Positions 36,432-49,751 of a stretch of DNA of 64,000 nt are shown piece after piece. The position numbers and the translations under genes are program-made. The first letter of the stretch is position 1; every line of letters begins with the position of its first letter. This DNA comes from Varroa destructor. Lineage: Eukaryota; Arthropoda; Arachnida; Mesostigmata; Varroidae. The notes under the pieces were generated by a model. That model was given only the letters and a program-made list of their open reading frames with translations, ran no database searches and was not told the origin of the DNA. The stretch is taken from contig NW_019211456.1 in the NCBI RefSeq assembly GCF_002443255.2, forward strand, positions 12,732,229-12,796,228. Reading direction: 5' to 3'.

Positions 36432-39400
36432 TCCTGTCTCTTTTACTTGTAGTCAGCACTGTCACGTAGTAGTCTTTGAAGATCGTAAGTGTATCTCTTT
36501 TTCCAAATAATTATTTGACTTCCAACTGAAAGTATAACATAGTAGTCACGTTAGCACAATACTAAATACAAAAATCTATGAAAAAAATATGAACAGCTTT
36601 GTGACGAAAAATTTCAGACGCACCAAACAACTTTGTCAAAGTCCCAAAATGTAAACATGTGAAATCAATTTAACGAAATTAAATCATTCTCAAGATTAGC
36701 GGCAAAAGATTTCAGAACTGCATAAAATCGTTCGTCACCTTTTTAAACCTATCCGTTGCAGTTCTTTGACTTAAAATTCCTATGGCAATTGCATCATAGG
36801 TGACTGGACCGTTTATGTATGCAATGTCTAACTTCAGGAAGCCTTTCCTGTCTGCTAACCAGGATTAAATTTTCTGCATGAACACAGTTGTAACAAACTG
36901 TGAAATACAATCGGCCATTTTCATTGTTAAAGGTTTGCTGTTAAGCTGTCCAGATATTTTACCCATGCTCACCGGTTAAATTGCATACGTACGCTTCGAA
37001 ATGCTACTCCAGTTGTTAAATGTTCATCACATCAATGTTGTCAGATAATACTTTCTCTACGCGCAAAGAGGGACAGCTGCAACTAGGTGTTAAGATCTCG
37101 TCTCAAATAGAACAAAAATTAGCAATTACTTTCTGCTAACATGAATCTTCTTTCGATCACTAATTACCATGTGCTGCATGGAATTCGCGTAAACAAGTTC
37201 TTATAGCTGCTGCAGGCGCCTCAGAATTTTAGAAATTGGGTTCTTTTAGAAATAGTTGGTCATTTGACAATAAAAATGTCTAGTTTGAAAACGGGTTCGG
37301 GTGCATCTGAATATTTCTGCATATTTACCTTTAAAATTGTTTTGTATATGTATTTAGGTTAGGCTCGTCTCTACATATACTTCACATAGACTAGCATTGC
37401 TCTATTGATATCTAAATAAAATGTTTATATTATTGTATATGTCGCGTGAGACATTACATAACCGTCCAAAGTATCATATATTATTAGATACGAGCATATG
37501 CGTCTATAAAATACAGTAGAACTACAATTTATTATAGAATCACTGTTTTCCATTTGCGAAGAAAAACCTTGCGGCATTTCTTGCTCACTACTTTAATGCG
37601 AAATAATGATATTGCAGCGGCTAGTCTGGTCACTATACAACAGGTTTCACCTATATAACTAGTCACTTTAGCCTTGAAAAAGCGCGCCAAGTGAACCAGA
37701 ATCTGGAAGTCAGTGCTCCCACCTCTCCTAAGACAAACATTAACAATAAAGAACCATTACAAAAATCGATTGGTTTTATACTAGCGCATAGGCAATCTGT
37801 TTGGGCAAAGGCGGTACAAGTTTTTCTGGAAACAAGGGAGACAGTTTTAACGATATTGAGCATTCTGTCCAATGGCCTAACAAACACTCCAGTAGATAGC
37901 GAATTCAAGCGTAATGAATGTTGCATGTATATATATATATATACATGCAATATTCTATACCAAGCACACAGACTGCTTTTCTCTCAACAAGCCGGTAATC
38001 ATACTGCTAGTAAGCTTCAATTAAACATCGTCGAAACGTCCTTCAATAGGTAACAAACGCCTGTGGCAATCGAAAGCAACCAACGCTCATTATATGACTA
38101 CTTGTATCAAACAGAGACAAGTCAAGGTCAATATTTCTATCATGCCAAGCCATACGGATTAAATTTGCCCTCTAGGCATTTTAAATTGAAATTAACGATT
38201 TTTCTGAGTTTTTTTTATGCTGGAGTGCTTATTTTACCAGAGATATGATAACAGACCCTTAGTAACTATTTAACATTGTTAACATTGTAAGTTTTACTGT
38301 TCTTTTAACTGACGTGCCTAATGGCAATAAAAAACAAGCAACATTTTATACCATAGTCTAGGCTGCATAAGGAAAATATTGCGAACCATCTCTTTCCACC
38401 TTGTTTCTCTAGCCCACAGGCTACCAGACATGTTCCACGGAGCGCATCCTAGTCAAAATACCACACGTTATCAAAACTTTTACTAACTTTTGATTTTAAG
38501 TAAAAAAAAAATTAATGCCTTTTTGATGACCCAAAATGTGGCTCCTTGCTAGAAACGATTTTTTATTATACTTGCTAGTGCATTCTCTAGAAGATCTGAA
38601 TTCGCTAACAATTCCAAATTCTTTAAAGACACCTTATCGCTAATTTAGAGAGCTAAGGGCTCAACTTATTTGCTATAGTTGAACTTGCACCTATTCGTTG
38701 CTCTTGAGAACCGCAAGTATCTATCAAATTTATATCTATTAACAAGAATTATACCAGCAATGAAGTCAAAAATGAACCTATCGATTCGTTTGAAATAGTA
38801 CAATCACAGTTTACTTTAACCAAATACAATTCTATATTTTCCGTTAACCACGATAACATAAATATATGCTTCATTATAACCATTATTATTATTAGCAATA
38901 GGTTTGCCAGTGTTGACTCAGTAGCTGCATCTTCTTTAGCCTCTCTTAATAAACATATACACCTATCTCCGTATCCTTACCACAATCTCCTTTAAACACG
39001 TTATTATTCGTTGTTGAGTAACGAATTATGCTCAGATATTTCTACTATTCCATTAAAGCATAGGGTATATCGGAATGGCCTCTTTGTGATTTGCATGCCA
39101 GGAGTCTATTTCTTTCGCCCATGTAATAGTTCTTATAAAAAACATTTTTGCAACATAGCTTGCTCAGCTCTCCTATTCTATTTATCATTGTCAAAACGTA
39201 TACAATCTATTCGTCACCAATCAGATCCTTTTTGGTTGTTGTGTCATATTTAACTAGACCTGCTCAAACCGGTCAGATTATCAACGACCAACCCTTTGAA
39301 GTTTACAGAAGATTTACAATAATGCGTATGAAGACGTATGTTTTGTAGTTGTATGGGCTTCGCGTGAACTATGTGGCTATCTGTGTGCATGTGTGGTTTG

Positions 39401-39709
39401 TATAGAATAGTTCACATTCGGCCCGACGGTAAGTCACACTCAGTCGCGTAGTGTGTACCTAGTCGTTTACAGGCGATGAGTTTGTCTAATGCTGGCTGAA
39501 ACAAATCGTTTGAAAAACTACTAAAAACAATAGTAATAGTGGCTACTGTAGTCTTAACATGTCGACTTCTCGGAGATTGTTGTTCGTCACTGAGCGAAGA
39601 CATATTTAGCCTATTACCAAACATCCATGGTGGCTGTGCAGAGCATCCTTGCGTTAGCCACATTTGTTGGTATGCTTATTCTCTCATTCATGTGGGTATC
39701 TATTTTTGC
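36432..39709. other. Intergenic; no recognised gene
   Basis: AT-rich sequence between the 5' end of the JMJD7-like gene and the 3' end of lin-52. It should contain the JMJD7 promoter near 36.5 kb, although I can point to no specific element. The open plus-strand frame at 37691-38053 starts at GTG and ends through a TA repeat, so I do not accept it. Confidence 0.5.
37921..37948. repeat. Perfect 28-base palindrome around a TA repeat
   Basis: TTGCATG(TA)nCATGCAA is fully self-complementary and would extrude as a cruciform. TA-rich palindromes of this kind are common fragile or replication-slippage sites. Confidence 0.7.
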
Positions 39710-42108
39710 TCAGAGGATATTTAGGACTTCGGCTCGAGTAAGCTCGTTCATCTCTTGCTGTCCAAGAATGTGTGCGAGATTCTCTAGTTGTCGTAACTTT
39801 TCCAAAATGACAGGTGTTGGTAGGTTGACGAGTTCTGCAAGCATCATACTGCCCTCACGATCCATGCGGCGCTTTTGGCGCGGATCAGGGATAGGGTAAT
39901 TGACTAGGCGGGCCCGGTCCATCAGCTTTGCAGGAGACGCCTCCAATGCTTCCTCTGTAATCGTGACAACGACGGTGTAAGAGCGACTTCTTTGACAATT
40001 ATTTCTTTATGCACTATGTATAGAAAAAATCGCTTAGAGTTCCTATCACGAACAGCGATACTTGGAATACCTGCTCAGCTACTTCTACACTCCATCGACA
40101 ACTATTCGTCCTCTTCGCTTTGGTAACATATCAAAAGAGTTTGTTCCCTCTCTATTGTACTGCTAGTCGATTTTACCGATACCAAAACAGTGCCATATCG
40201 AAAAACAATACCGTTTGCCGTCCTAATAGTTTCCTTCCAACTACGTTGTGCCACTTCTTCCCTCCTTTCCAAACACCTTTTTCCGCGCAGCTAATAGCAA
40301 CCACAAAAGTAATGAGCTGATGACGGGAAAGTGCATTCGGCTCTAAAAGCTTAAAGCAATAAATGATGAAGCGAGAATGATACACAGAAAATGTCCACCA
40401 AAAAATCTACGTCGTCAGTTTTCGAAATAAGGTGTCGCGTGTTGGAGATTGTAAAAAAGCTGTCAAATGCAGTCTATGTTGTTGCCTACAGAGGTATCAT
40501 ATTTTTAATGTTTGTAGTCTAATACCTTACAGCGTGTGAATCAAGTTTTGTATATATTCAACGATTAACCAAAATACAATGCAGGCTGTATCGCGTTTAT
40601 CAAGAAAGAACGAGCGTGACCAAAGTGTAAAATGATAGTATAAGTCCAAGTATACTCGTGCAAATCAACAATAATAAAGGCTGTAAATATAACTTCATGC
40701 GCGATTAAACGCAAAGGTACAAGCTGAAAAGGAAGTCGTGTTCATTTCTTAAAAAAATGTTTCTTTGCTAAAAACTACTATCCCCGCTCGGCTTTCTCTG
40801 TCGCCTAATTCTAATAGACTCTAGACGAGTATGACTTATGACAATTTATTTACAATTTAATTAGCAATAAAACTGATATAACTTTGACCGCTGTAACAAG
40901 GTACCTTTTTACTTTCGATGTATTAAATTCATTCATATGTTTCAGTTACAGCAAACTCTAGGCAAGCTTTTCTACCGTGCAGTGAGCGACACTGTCATAC
41001 TAAACCGTTTCCGTAGAAACGGTCAATGAGCCCAATCCTCTAACTTAAGTCCATGGTAAAACGACATTCTGCCCCAGCCTTTGACAGTTGTACTAAATAT
41101 GGGCAACTACACATGTTTACTATGTTTTTACCGCTCGTATTTCCTCAACATAGCTCAGACACTTTTACATATTATTACCAAGGGAAATATTTCAGAACCT
41201 TGAAATATATGGTTTTGCATGACTGAACTTACCCGTAATTAACCAATACTGTGACGTCAGCAGTTTTTTTGGCGCTTTCGTACAAATTATCGTACAAGTT
41301 ATCGTACAAATCCACACTTTGTTTTGACTTATATAAACATGCAATACAAACTAAGACATTGCGAGCCATAATGGCTCTGCGTTCTGATTGGTTCAACTAA
41401 GTTGTATCTTTTAGCTAAATAAGCGATTCCCCATTGGTCATTTTGAGCGAGCTCGAAATTTTCTAATAGGTGGTAACATGAACATTACCAAGGTGAGTTC
41501 TGGTACAAAAAAATAACATTTCGGCAATGATTCTTTGGCATTTAAAAAAAAAATTCAAAATTTATAATCATTGCAATTAGAAACCGTACGTATGCATGTA
41601 CTCTTAAAATCAACCGCATTAAAAAATCTAAACCAGTGTGGATTGACCTTGAAAACAAAATGGTTAAACACTTGTTACCCTACTATGCGTTGTCTTACGT
41701 AGATTTTGACATTTTCACAGGAACAACTAAATAATGAAGGGTACAGCGGTCATCTTCAGCATCGTATATTTAAGTATTTCATACAGTTAATAAGTTATAC
41801 AGTTTGTTACTACGATTGTACACTTTTTAAAAGTTATTCTCCGCATAGACTACGATGCCGAAAGAGTATTTCACAGTGCTTCACCTACCTTCACACTCGA
41901 GATTTAGATCATCCATGGGCTCAGCGGTAATCTCTTTCAACGTTTCCTGATGGCATGCTTCTTCTTCCTGAACGCCGTCAGCAGTTCCAATATGGACACC
42001 GGGTTCGGCCTCCTCGACGTGTACCAATTCTGTTCCATCTTCGCCTGGCTGAATGTCCTGTACTTGGTACTCTCCGTCATGCGTTACAAATACAATTTGT
42101 TGTTCCAT
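39710..42108 (-). CDS. lin-52: lin-52 family protein (DREAM/MuvB subunit)
   Basis: Two exons, 42108-41889 and 39954-39710, joined in phase 1 (GAA G|GTAGGT ... ATTACAG|AG GAA), encode 154 residues ending at TGA 39710-39712. LIN52 bridges LIN9 and the RB-family protein in the DREAM complex, which represses cell-cycle genes. The C-terminal half matches the family core: ASPAKLMDRARLV, then MMLAELVNLPTPVILEKLR, NLAHILGQQEMNELTR and the closing LNIL (compare L-x-x-L-T-x-x-x-L-M-E-K, NLAYQLG, E-M-T-R-x-K-F-LNIL). Exon 1 supplies an acidic N-terminus of about 73 residues (MEQQIVFVTHDGEYQVQD..., many Glu/Asp). That is longer than in the human protein of about 116 residues. The 1.9 kb intron may hide a further exon. 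The 5' end faces cyclin H, 1.8 kb away. Confidence 0.8.
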
Positions 42109-43911
42109 TATTGTTACTCTTTTTCGTCGCGTGCACAGAACGCTGCGAACCAGGTTAAATTAAGAACTTTACCAAAAGTTCCCATACAAGAGACGCACTT
42201 TCTAACGGTCAATCGGCTATCGCGAACAAACCAGGCCGGTCACTCACGCGCCGCTAGTAGAGCGATTCGGGGAGCTCCGTAGAAAAGGAGAAAGATGTTC
42301 AACGTTCTACAGCGAATTCGAATTTAAAACACACACATACACGGACTCATCACACAACCTGCGATGATGGAAAAGCCTGCGATTCGACCAGAGAGGAGCT
42401 CTCACCTCCTCGCCGAAGCCAATTCACGAGCACACCGCTATTGTGATATAGCATGGTGGTACTATTGTGATACGTTGTGGTTCGTTGTCGTTGGTGTTTG
42501 TTTTATGATGAGTATGCGTGGATTGTATATGAGTAAACTATGTATATTTCTCGTATACCGTACAAGTACAATGACGAAATCGTCAAAAAGGCTCTCAGTA
42601 TCATTTGTCAGCCTATTGAGGTCGTGATCGTAACTATACGTCACATTAGGGATACACATAACAAAATATAGGTAACTAAGTTAACTACTGATCAATATAC
42701 CCATAACCATCATTTTATAGTGAAGAAGCAAAATATAAACTAATATCTAACAGCTTAAAATATAAAGTGTAGGACCAACAGAGAAACTGTCACAAGTGTT
42801 AACAGTGCAGACTATATATATACATTATGTTTTTATGTGAGATCTATATTTTCTGCACATTTCCGTCATTAGTAAAAATCATTTGAAACATTGATTAAAA
42901 GAAAATTATTATTTTCTTGTGGATATTACCCACCAAAACGCGTGTTTGGTGACGAGTAGATTGCGTCAAACTAACTTTGATTTCTATTATACCGAGTTCT
43001 GATACAACCACGATGAAATTTACAGCAAATTCCCAACATGTTATTCGATTCTTGCATATTTATAACTATACACTGAATGTCCCGATATAATACATCAGTT
43101 CGAAAATTCTTTAAAAAATTAATACTGTAAAAAAGTATGCGTCTAGTATTTAGCTACTGTATTAAGTAAACATTTTTTGTTACGACAATAAAGTAGAAGA
43201 TATGTCGCATTATGAACACGTACAGCACAGATATATTAACCACAAATTTTACACTTGTTTCTGGCGGACCGGTTGAATGTATTACAGCCTTTTAAATCAG
43301 GAAAAAACCAATTTGCTTGAGATTCCCTCAAATCGGCTACAGGCAGTTAAAGGCACATTACAATATTGGGTTTCTAGTTTAACGAAAGGCACCACTCACG
43401 TACTGTTACTTTCCACACATAATCACCTCTCAAGCAATTGACTGACCCTTTGTTAAAAGGGTATCGTGGCACGTGCTTGATACTATTGTGGCACCCTTTT
43501 CCGAACGTAAACAGACACTTGCCGTTCGCTCCCATTTGTGTGGGTATCACGAGGGCCTGCTGAAGAGAACTGTGGAGTCAAGCAGCAGGTGTTATTACAA
43601 ATTCTAGCGGTCTGCGTTCATGCACTTCCCGGCACTCATTGATTTGTCTTGCATCGGCTAATACTAACTTTAAGGACAGTTAGTGTTACCACACCAATGC
43701 ATCCAGAAAAGACAGTGCGAAGTTGTTATCCGTGTGTCAAGTGAATCAACTACTGTGATATAAAAGTTCGAAGTGGTACGAAGTAATAATTCTTACAACA
43801 AAAAAACAATGATTTCTGGAAGTGATGAGGCTAGCGATCAATGATGTAACTTGTAATGGTTGAAACTACTGTCTAGGTAAACAAGAATACTCATTAATTA
43901 ACAGCAACAAG
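42109..43911. promoter_or_regulatory. Intergenic region between divergent lin-52 and cyclin H
   Basis: The two genes start 1.8 kb apart and point away from each other, so both promoters lie here. The lin-52 side (42.1-42.45 kb) is more GC-rich. At about 43453-43500 an AAAAGGGT...ACCCTTTT inverted repeat encloses a CACGTG E-box. No TATA box or initiator can be assigned with confidence. Open plus-strand frames over 41.95-42.28 kb are the antisense of lin-52 exon 1. Confidence 0.4.
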
Positions 43912-46223
43912 ATGTTCTCACACTCGACGCAGCGAAAGTACTGGATGTTCTGCAGTGAACGGGAGCTAGCGAATTTAAGAGAGGCATCTAACACAAATTA
44001 CATTCAAAACACAATTGCCAGAGATGGTAAGTTTTTCGGCAGTGGAAGAATGTAAGCAGATAAATATCTTATTATCAGATACTTGGTTTCTTGTGATATT
44101 TTTGAGACGCGTACAGCAAAAAAAAAAGTAGTTCTGAATATCTTGAAACACAAAGTGTAGTGCTGAATTGTTGTCTAAGTCGAATAATGTAAGTATAGGG
44201 GAGATAGGGGATGTAAGATAGGGGAGATGCAGTTCTTTAAAAAAGCTCTATCTCTTTTTGCGTAGGTCGACCATCAACAGAAGATATTTACGATACTTAC
44301 CTTCTCCCTTCAGAGGAGCGAATGCTGTACCGACACTACGAATTCCTCCTTCGGGAATTTTGCAAAAAATTCCAACCGCCTGTACCCAAGTATATCATTC
44401 TTTCATTTATTAACTAGTACTTTTTGTATGGAAAATAATCTTCAGTGTATTATAAATCGTGTTATAACATGAGTCTATAACTATATAATATGACAAAGAA
44501 AGTGATTTTTTTTACAGAGCCGTCATGGGCACCTCGTTAGCTTATTTCAAACGCTTTTATCTGCGTAATTCGGTCATGGATCTTCATCCTAAGCACATGA
44601 TCGTTACATGTGTATACCTAGCTTGCAAAGTTGAAGAATTCAACGTATCAATCACGCAATTTGTCAATAATGTCAAAGGTACAAAAGTAAATGTGATTTT
44701 TACACGTACATAAAACATGTTGTATTTGTTAAGAAATCTTGACACCGTATAGAATTTATAATTTGTGGTAACTGTTGGATTTACTTTTAGCTTCGAATAA
44801 AATAATTGAACTAGATTACATTTTGTTGATGGAATCATTCAATTTGACACTGGACACTTTTTTTTATTGTTTCGCTCCTATTTGTTTTAGGTGATAGGGA
44901 AAAAGCGCAAGATGTAATTCTTTCAAACGAGTTGCTTTTGATGCAGCATCTTCGCTACCATCTTACTGTGCACAATCCTTATCGACCAGTAGAAGGACTT
45001 CTGATTGACATTAAAACTAGGATGCAGCATATTATTCAGGTAAGTGAAACCGCATTTGCTGCGGTATATATCGCTTCCTTAATAAACATTCAATTCCATA
45101 TACATCTTATCGATTATAACACTATCTGAAGATAAGCAACCACGCTTTCGTCCCTTATTTTGTCAACTCGTCAGCGAAGTTTTTGAACACTGTTATCGTC
45201 ACGCACCGATTAACTATTATTAAATAATAATCCTCGGTACCTATTTGTATCAGGAAATAGTCATATTTTGACTATTTATCTGCTTTGGACTAATTACAGG
45301 ATGCAGAGAATCTACGTCCACTTATGGATGATTTTCTGGATCGCAGTCTTCTGACAGATGCTAGCCTCCTGTTCGCTCCGAGTCAGATTGCATTGGCCGG
45401 CGTCGTGTATGCTGTCAACAAGGCACAATTCGATTGCAACGAATATCTCAATGTAAAATTGCCAGTATTTTTATTTGATTCTATATTTTTAAAATGCTGT
45501 ATCTAATTGATATCCTTAAGTTACGTGCCTGACAAGCTTTTTTGCAAAGTATAACTAATCATCTGTCAAACTTCACGACTGTTGAAGATCTTATTCCAGG
45601 ATGCACCTCCTGAAAAGCTGGCTCATGCACGAAGGATTTGCAAGGAAATGCATCAGATGATAAAGGCGATAGACATGCCTGCGAAAGAACAAGTAAAACG
45701 TAAATAGACTTTACATGTATTTTTTTGATACTGTTCTCGTTACCAGGCTTATGGATGTCCCGAACTATGCTAATTTTGTTATACGTGGTAACGCAAAAGT
45801 TCTATTTCTGACTTTATGTCATACTATGGTCTTAATGAAATATGGTATATGTGTACTATTACAGTATACATTATGTTTATTGGCGTATAAATTATACTGC
45901 ACAGATTTCAGAAGAAGATTCTTTGAATCGTTGTTTAAAGTTTTTCAACTTTAGCAATTTCTAGTCCTTCATAAGTTCGTACATTTTTTGGTACATTTGT
46001 TGCCTTAAATAGTTGAAGCTATTGAAATATTTTGTTAGATATTACTAAACACAATTGTAGTTTTACTTAATTATTATTACTTATTATCATAGAAATTGAG
46101 AAAAAGCTGGAGAAGTGTCGAAATCAAGAAAATAATCCTGATTCGACGGCCTACAAACGAAAAATGGAGGCTGAGGAGGAACGCTCGAACAAACAAGGAC
46201 GGTTCGAGGATATGGACGAGTAA
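43912..46223 (+). CDS. CycH: Cyclin H (CDK-activating kinase/TFIIH subunit)
   Basis: Seven exons: 43912-44026, 44266-44389, 44518-44678, 44891-45039, 45300-45452, 45600-45699 and 46093-46223. All junctions are GT-AG and in phase, giving 310 residues (human 323). Cyclin H activates CDK7 together with MAT1 and is part of TFIIH, acting on CDKs and on the RNA polymerase II tail. The protein opens with [20 protein letters not shown], matching the conserved cyclin H N-terminal helix. The first cyclin fold contains [19 protein letters not shown] and then [12 protein letters not shown]. The second fold covers [18 protein letters not shown], then [13 protein letters not shown] lysine/glutamate-rich C-terminal helix ends EDMDE. 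The ATG lies after AACAAG, and no in-frame upstream ATG is needed. AATAAA lies 96 bases after the stop. Confidence 0.95.
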
Positions 46224-46318
46224 CAGGTTTTATATAGGTTCATTATAATTCGTGTGTACATATATTCAAATTTTCAGTTGGATAGGATATAATAATGCTG
46301 AACAAAGCGTTATACGGA

Positions 46319-46324
46319 AATAAA
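46319..46324 (+). terminator. Polyadenylation signal of cyclin H
   Basis: AATAAA about 96 bases past the cyclin H stop codon. Confidence 0.6.
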
Positions 46325-48079
46325 TAACGAGCAGAATTTTCAGTTAAGCTTTACAAATGCGTTTTTTTTAACCTAAATTTTTACTGTTTTTAAATGTCTT
46401 AATAGTGGTGTACTAATGCCTTAATACTAGTGGCCTTAGTACCGGGCAAGAAACATCATTTGAGGCATAACAAGAACAATAAATTGTTGAAAGGAAACGT
46501 GCAGAATTAACTCTAGCCAAATGAGTACAGATTATAAACTGAGTTTCCATTTGAGAGAAATGGCGCAACGTTTATGTACAACAATGGTGATAATTCTAGG
46601 ACAATTAATACAGAAAATAGTAGAAGGAGCACGGATGGTTCATTTAGAGAGAAAACGAATAATCAGAACGGTTGAAATGTAAAACTTAGATCATATATTT
46701 AAAATGGATCGTACATACTTAAACAAGTTCAAGTTATCTGTTTGAGTTGTGGCTTGTTGATCAAAGTGGTCCTACATGTTTCACCAATTGAAATTTAAAA
46801 ACCAACTAAACAATATAACAAAAAAGAAGAGCTATACAAATACCTGCAGTCCATGCGGACTATTACTTTTTTGAAAAAACAAAAGAAATAGTAGCACAAT
46901 TACAGAAATATATAGCTTTATCATATATATAATGTAATGATTTAGTTTATTCAAATGTTTTATTACAATAATGTATGTATAGAGATATTTATCAAGAGCA
47001 AGCTCAGTTGAAAACGAATTCGATGAAACATCCAAGGTGAGTGAGAGTGTTGCAAATGAAGTGCGTAAACTGACATTTTCATAAACGTAATCCGTAACCT
47101 GACAAAAACCAATGTTGATTGATTGTCATAAAATGAGGTATAAGTAATCAATTTTTCCATTACCTATTAGTATTACTTCGTTTTGCTGGTTATAGGTGCA
47201 TTTAGCTATACATGACTTAATCGCGTATTGATGAGATTACTTAACTTCTTCGCGTGGATAGCACAGCTTTTTGACTACAATAAATTAAGCATGCTAAATT
47301 TTTTTCTTGCCAGTACAACACCTGTATTAATTCAAATGAATGGTTTTATAATTAGTTGAATACAGTTTTGATTTCGACAATTACTGTGTCGTATAGTTAC
47401 AAACTTTAAGATAATATCTACTTCTTTAGATCGTATCTATTGCCATCTACATCAGAAATAAGTTAGATGTGCACTAACTGTACAAAATAGCACGTTACCA
47501 CTACATCATCACGACAAAAATAGGTGCAAAATAAAAAAGTAATAATGTGATTAGTTGTTATTGTAGAACACGCCGCAAAAAATGTGTTGTGAGTTCTATT
47601 CTAAAACGCGACTTCTGCTAAGCAAATGGTTTGACCGCTACGAAAATGACTTCCTTGACAATAAAAAAGCTTGCAATAATTATTAGTTCACAGAAAAATG
47701 GTCTTTATCCTTACGAGTCTTGATATGTTCTCCTTTGGGATAGGATTGCCAAACCTTGCAACATATACATATTATTATTACAGTCCATTTATGGAGTTTT
47801 GCTTACTTAAAGCACATGTACTACATAATATGATCACAAGTTCTACGACTTCTAAATTGCAGAATAGTATTACAACTAATGCACGGAACAGAATTTATCA
47901 AACATCAATCATTTCAAAGCAAAATTCTTGGTCAGCAGCTTTCTTAAGATTTGCTTTAAAAGCCCCCATGTGAGTTCGAGATTCGCCGCTTATATTCTGC
48001 GCTCTCTCCCTACGAAAGTGTTTTGTTGGGTTTGTGTGTCCTGAATAGTGCGGTTCTGGTGTTTTTTTGCAAGATAGCC
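46325..48079. other. Intergenic, no recognised gene
   Basis: AT-rich spacer between cyclin H and the MICOS gene. The MICOS promoter and 5' leader are expected near its right end (48.0 kb), where composition becomes more pyrimidine-rich. No coding exon is supported. Confidence 0.5.
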
Positions 48080-49703
48080 ATGGCTCCTATCATGGTAAGC
48101 TTTTTTCAAAAACTTTGCACAAGAACCTCATATTTTCATTACTTACTTGTAAGTAGGATCTTTTAAGTGTTTTCTCAGATCTTGTTACCATTACCACATA
48201 ATCAATTGTTGAAATAGTGTGGCCACCGATAGAGGTGACCTACTTTACGTTCGAGTTCTGCGACACGAATTCAGATAACTCTAATAATAACTAAACGAAG
48301 CACCGATCCGGAGTAGGCCAATCATTCATTGCAACTGAATTCAAAACTAAAATAAAAAACTGGCAAGTTAATGACCATTAACGACGATTCAAATATATTC
48401 TCGCAAAATCGATACATATTATAATCTCTTTAAAAAGACATTTAATCATTTACCTACAATATGTGGAAATTTCAAGTAAATACTCTTATAGAAATTGAAA
48501 TCAGGTCTAAGAGTACTATTGATTACCTATAGGCTAATTATTACTTACCTCATTGCTGTAATATATTCAGTCTATTTAATCAGCTATCTTCAACTACATA
48601 ACAGAAAGTAAGCTCTAAAGGACAAATGTTTTTTATAGCATAGGAGTTCGAACGTTAAGGGCTTTTTATAACGCTTGAGTTCGTGACGACTGAGCCCAAA
48701 AATTGGTTAAGCGGACCCTTCTGGGTTGTTACATCCTCTACATATAATAAAAAGTAACTTTATAAATTATTTCTCATTTAGTTAGATAATGTATTCGATA
48801 CTGGGTCTTTTACTTAACGCGTGTAATGGGTGCGACATTTTTAAATGTAAAAGGAATCATTATCATGTCAGTAATCCATAGAATAGACGAGGTGCCTTCA
48901 ATATTGTGATGAACATTTTTTAAGATGCTCAAGACTCAGTGTGCAGAAGCAACGAAGGTCAAGGCTTCAGAAGCGGAGAAGAAATGCAAGCCTTGCTGCG
49001 TTGGAAAAAAGATGTTCAAACCCCAGGAGGTATGCTATTTATTTGTAATTCTAATAGATCAGGAAAGCTTTTCCAGATCTGACATGCTAATATATAATCA
49101 TAACATATGAACATGTAATCAGAATTCATAGTAGTTTATAATAACATTTTTTTCGAAGCCAACTTAGCTCTTTATTTTTATTTTAACTGAATTACTCTTT
49201 GTAATATGTATAGTATATTCATCAGTCTTCTAAACCGATCTTCTGTCAATAATCTAGACGGATTCATTTATTAAGTCTATATATGTGTGCTGCTTGTTCC
49301 TTTTTATCCACATCTGGGATGAACCAGCTGCCGCTGTACGGTTGTCCGGAGTGTCCCTCAAAATTTGATGTCATTGAAGCAACTCCGTGCCAGCTAGAGG
49401 CTGCTGTTAAAGGAGTTCGGCTTGCGGTTACGCCCACACTTATGGCTATTAAGGTAAAGATAACACCAGAAGGAAAAATACATTGTTTCTGTAAAAAATA
49501 ATTTTGCTGGTTTTTCTGTTTTAGTCGAAGTACGTAAAATCATTGCATAACATCTAATTCTAAACATGGGTTTTGCTTGAACATGATCGGAATGACTACC
49601 AAGGTGAGATGTTCGGTATATAAATCATAGCCAATTCTACGTCTTAAAGTTTTTGAACGTTGCCTTCATTTTGTAGCAGGTAATAGATATTAAAATTAAT
49701 TTA

Positions 49704-49751
<48 letters not shown>

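Noticed and set aside
37691..38053. 120-codon plus-strand open frame
   Set aside because: It starts at GTG, runs through a TA microsatellite as Tyr-Ile repeats, and has no recognisable content.
41275..41315. Three tandem TCGTACAA-type units
   Set aside because: The array is too short and imperfect to call a satellite or binding-site array with any confidence.
41950..42282. Plus-strand open frames of 67 and 110 codons
   Set aside because: They are the antisense of lin-52 exon 1, which has the recognisable protein and correct splice sites.
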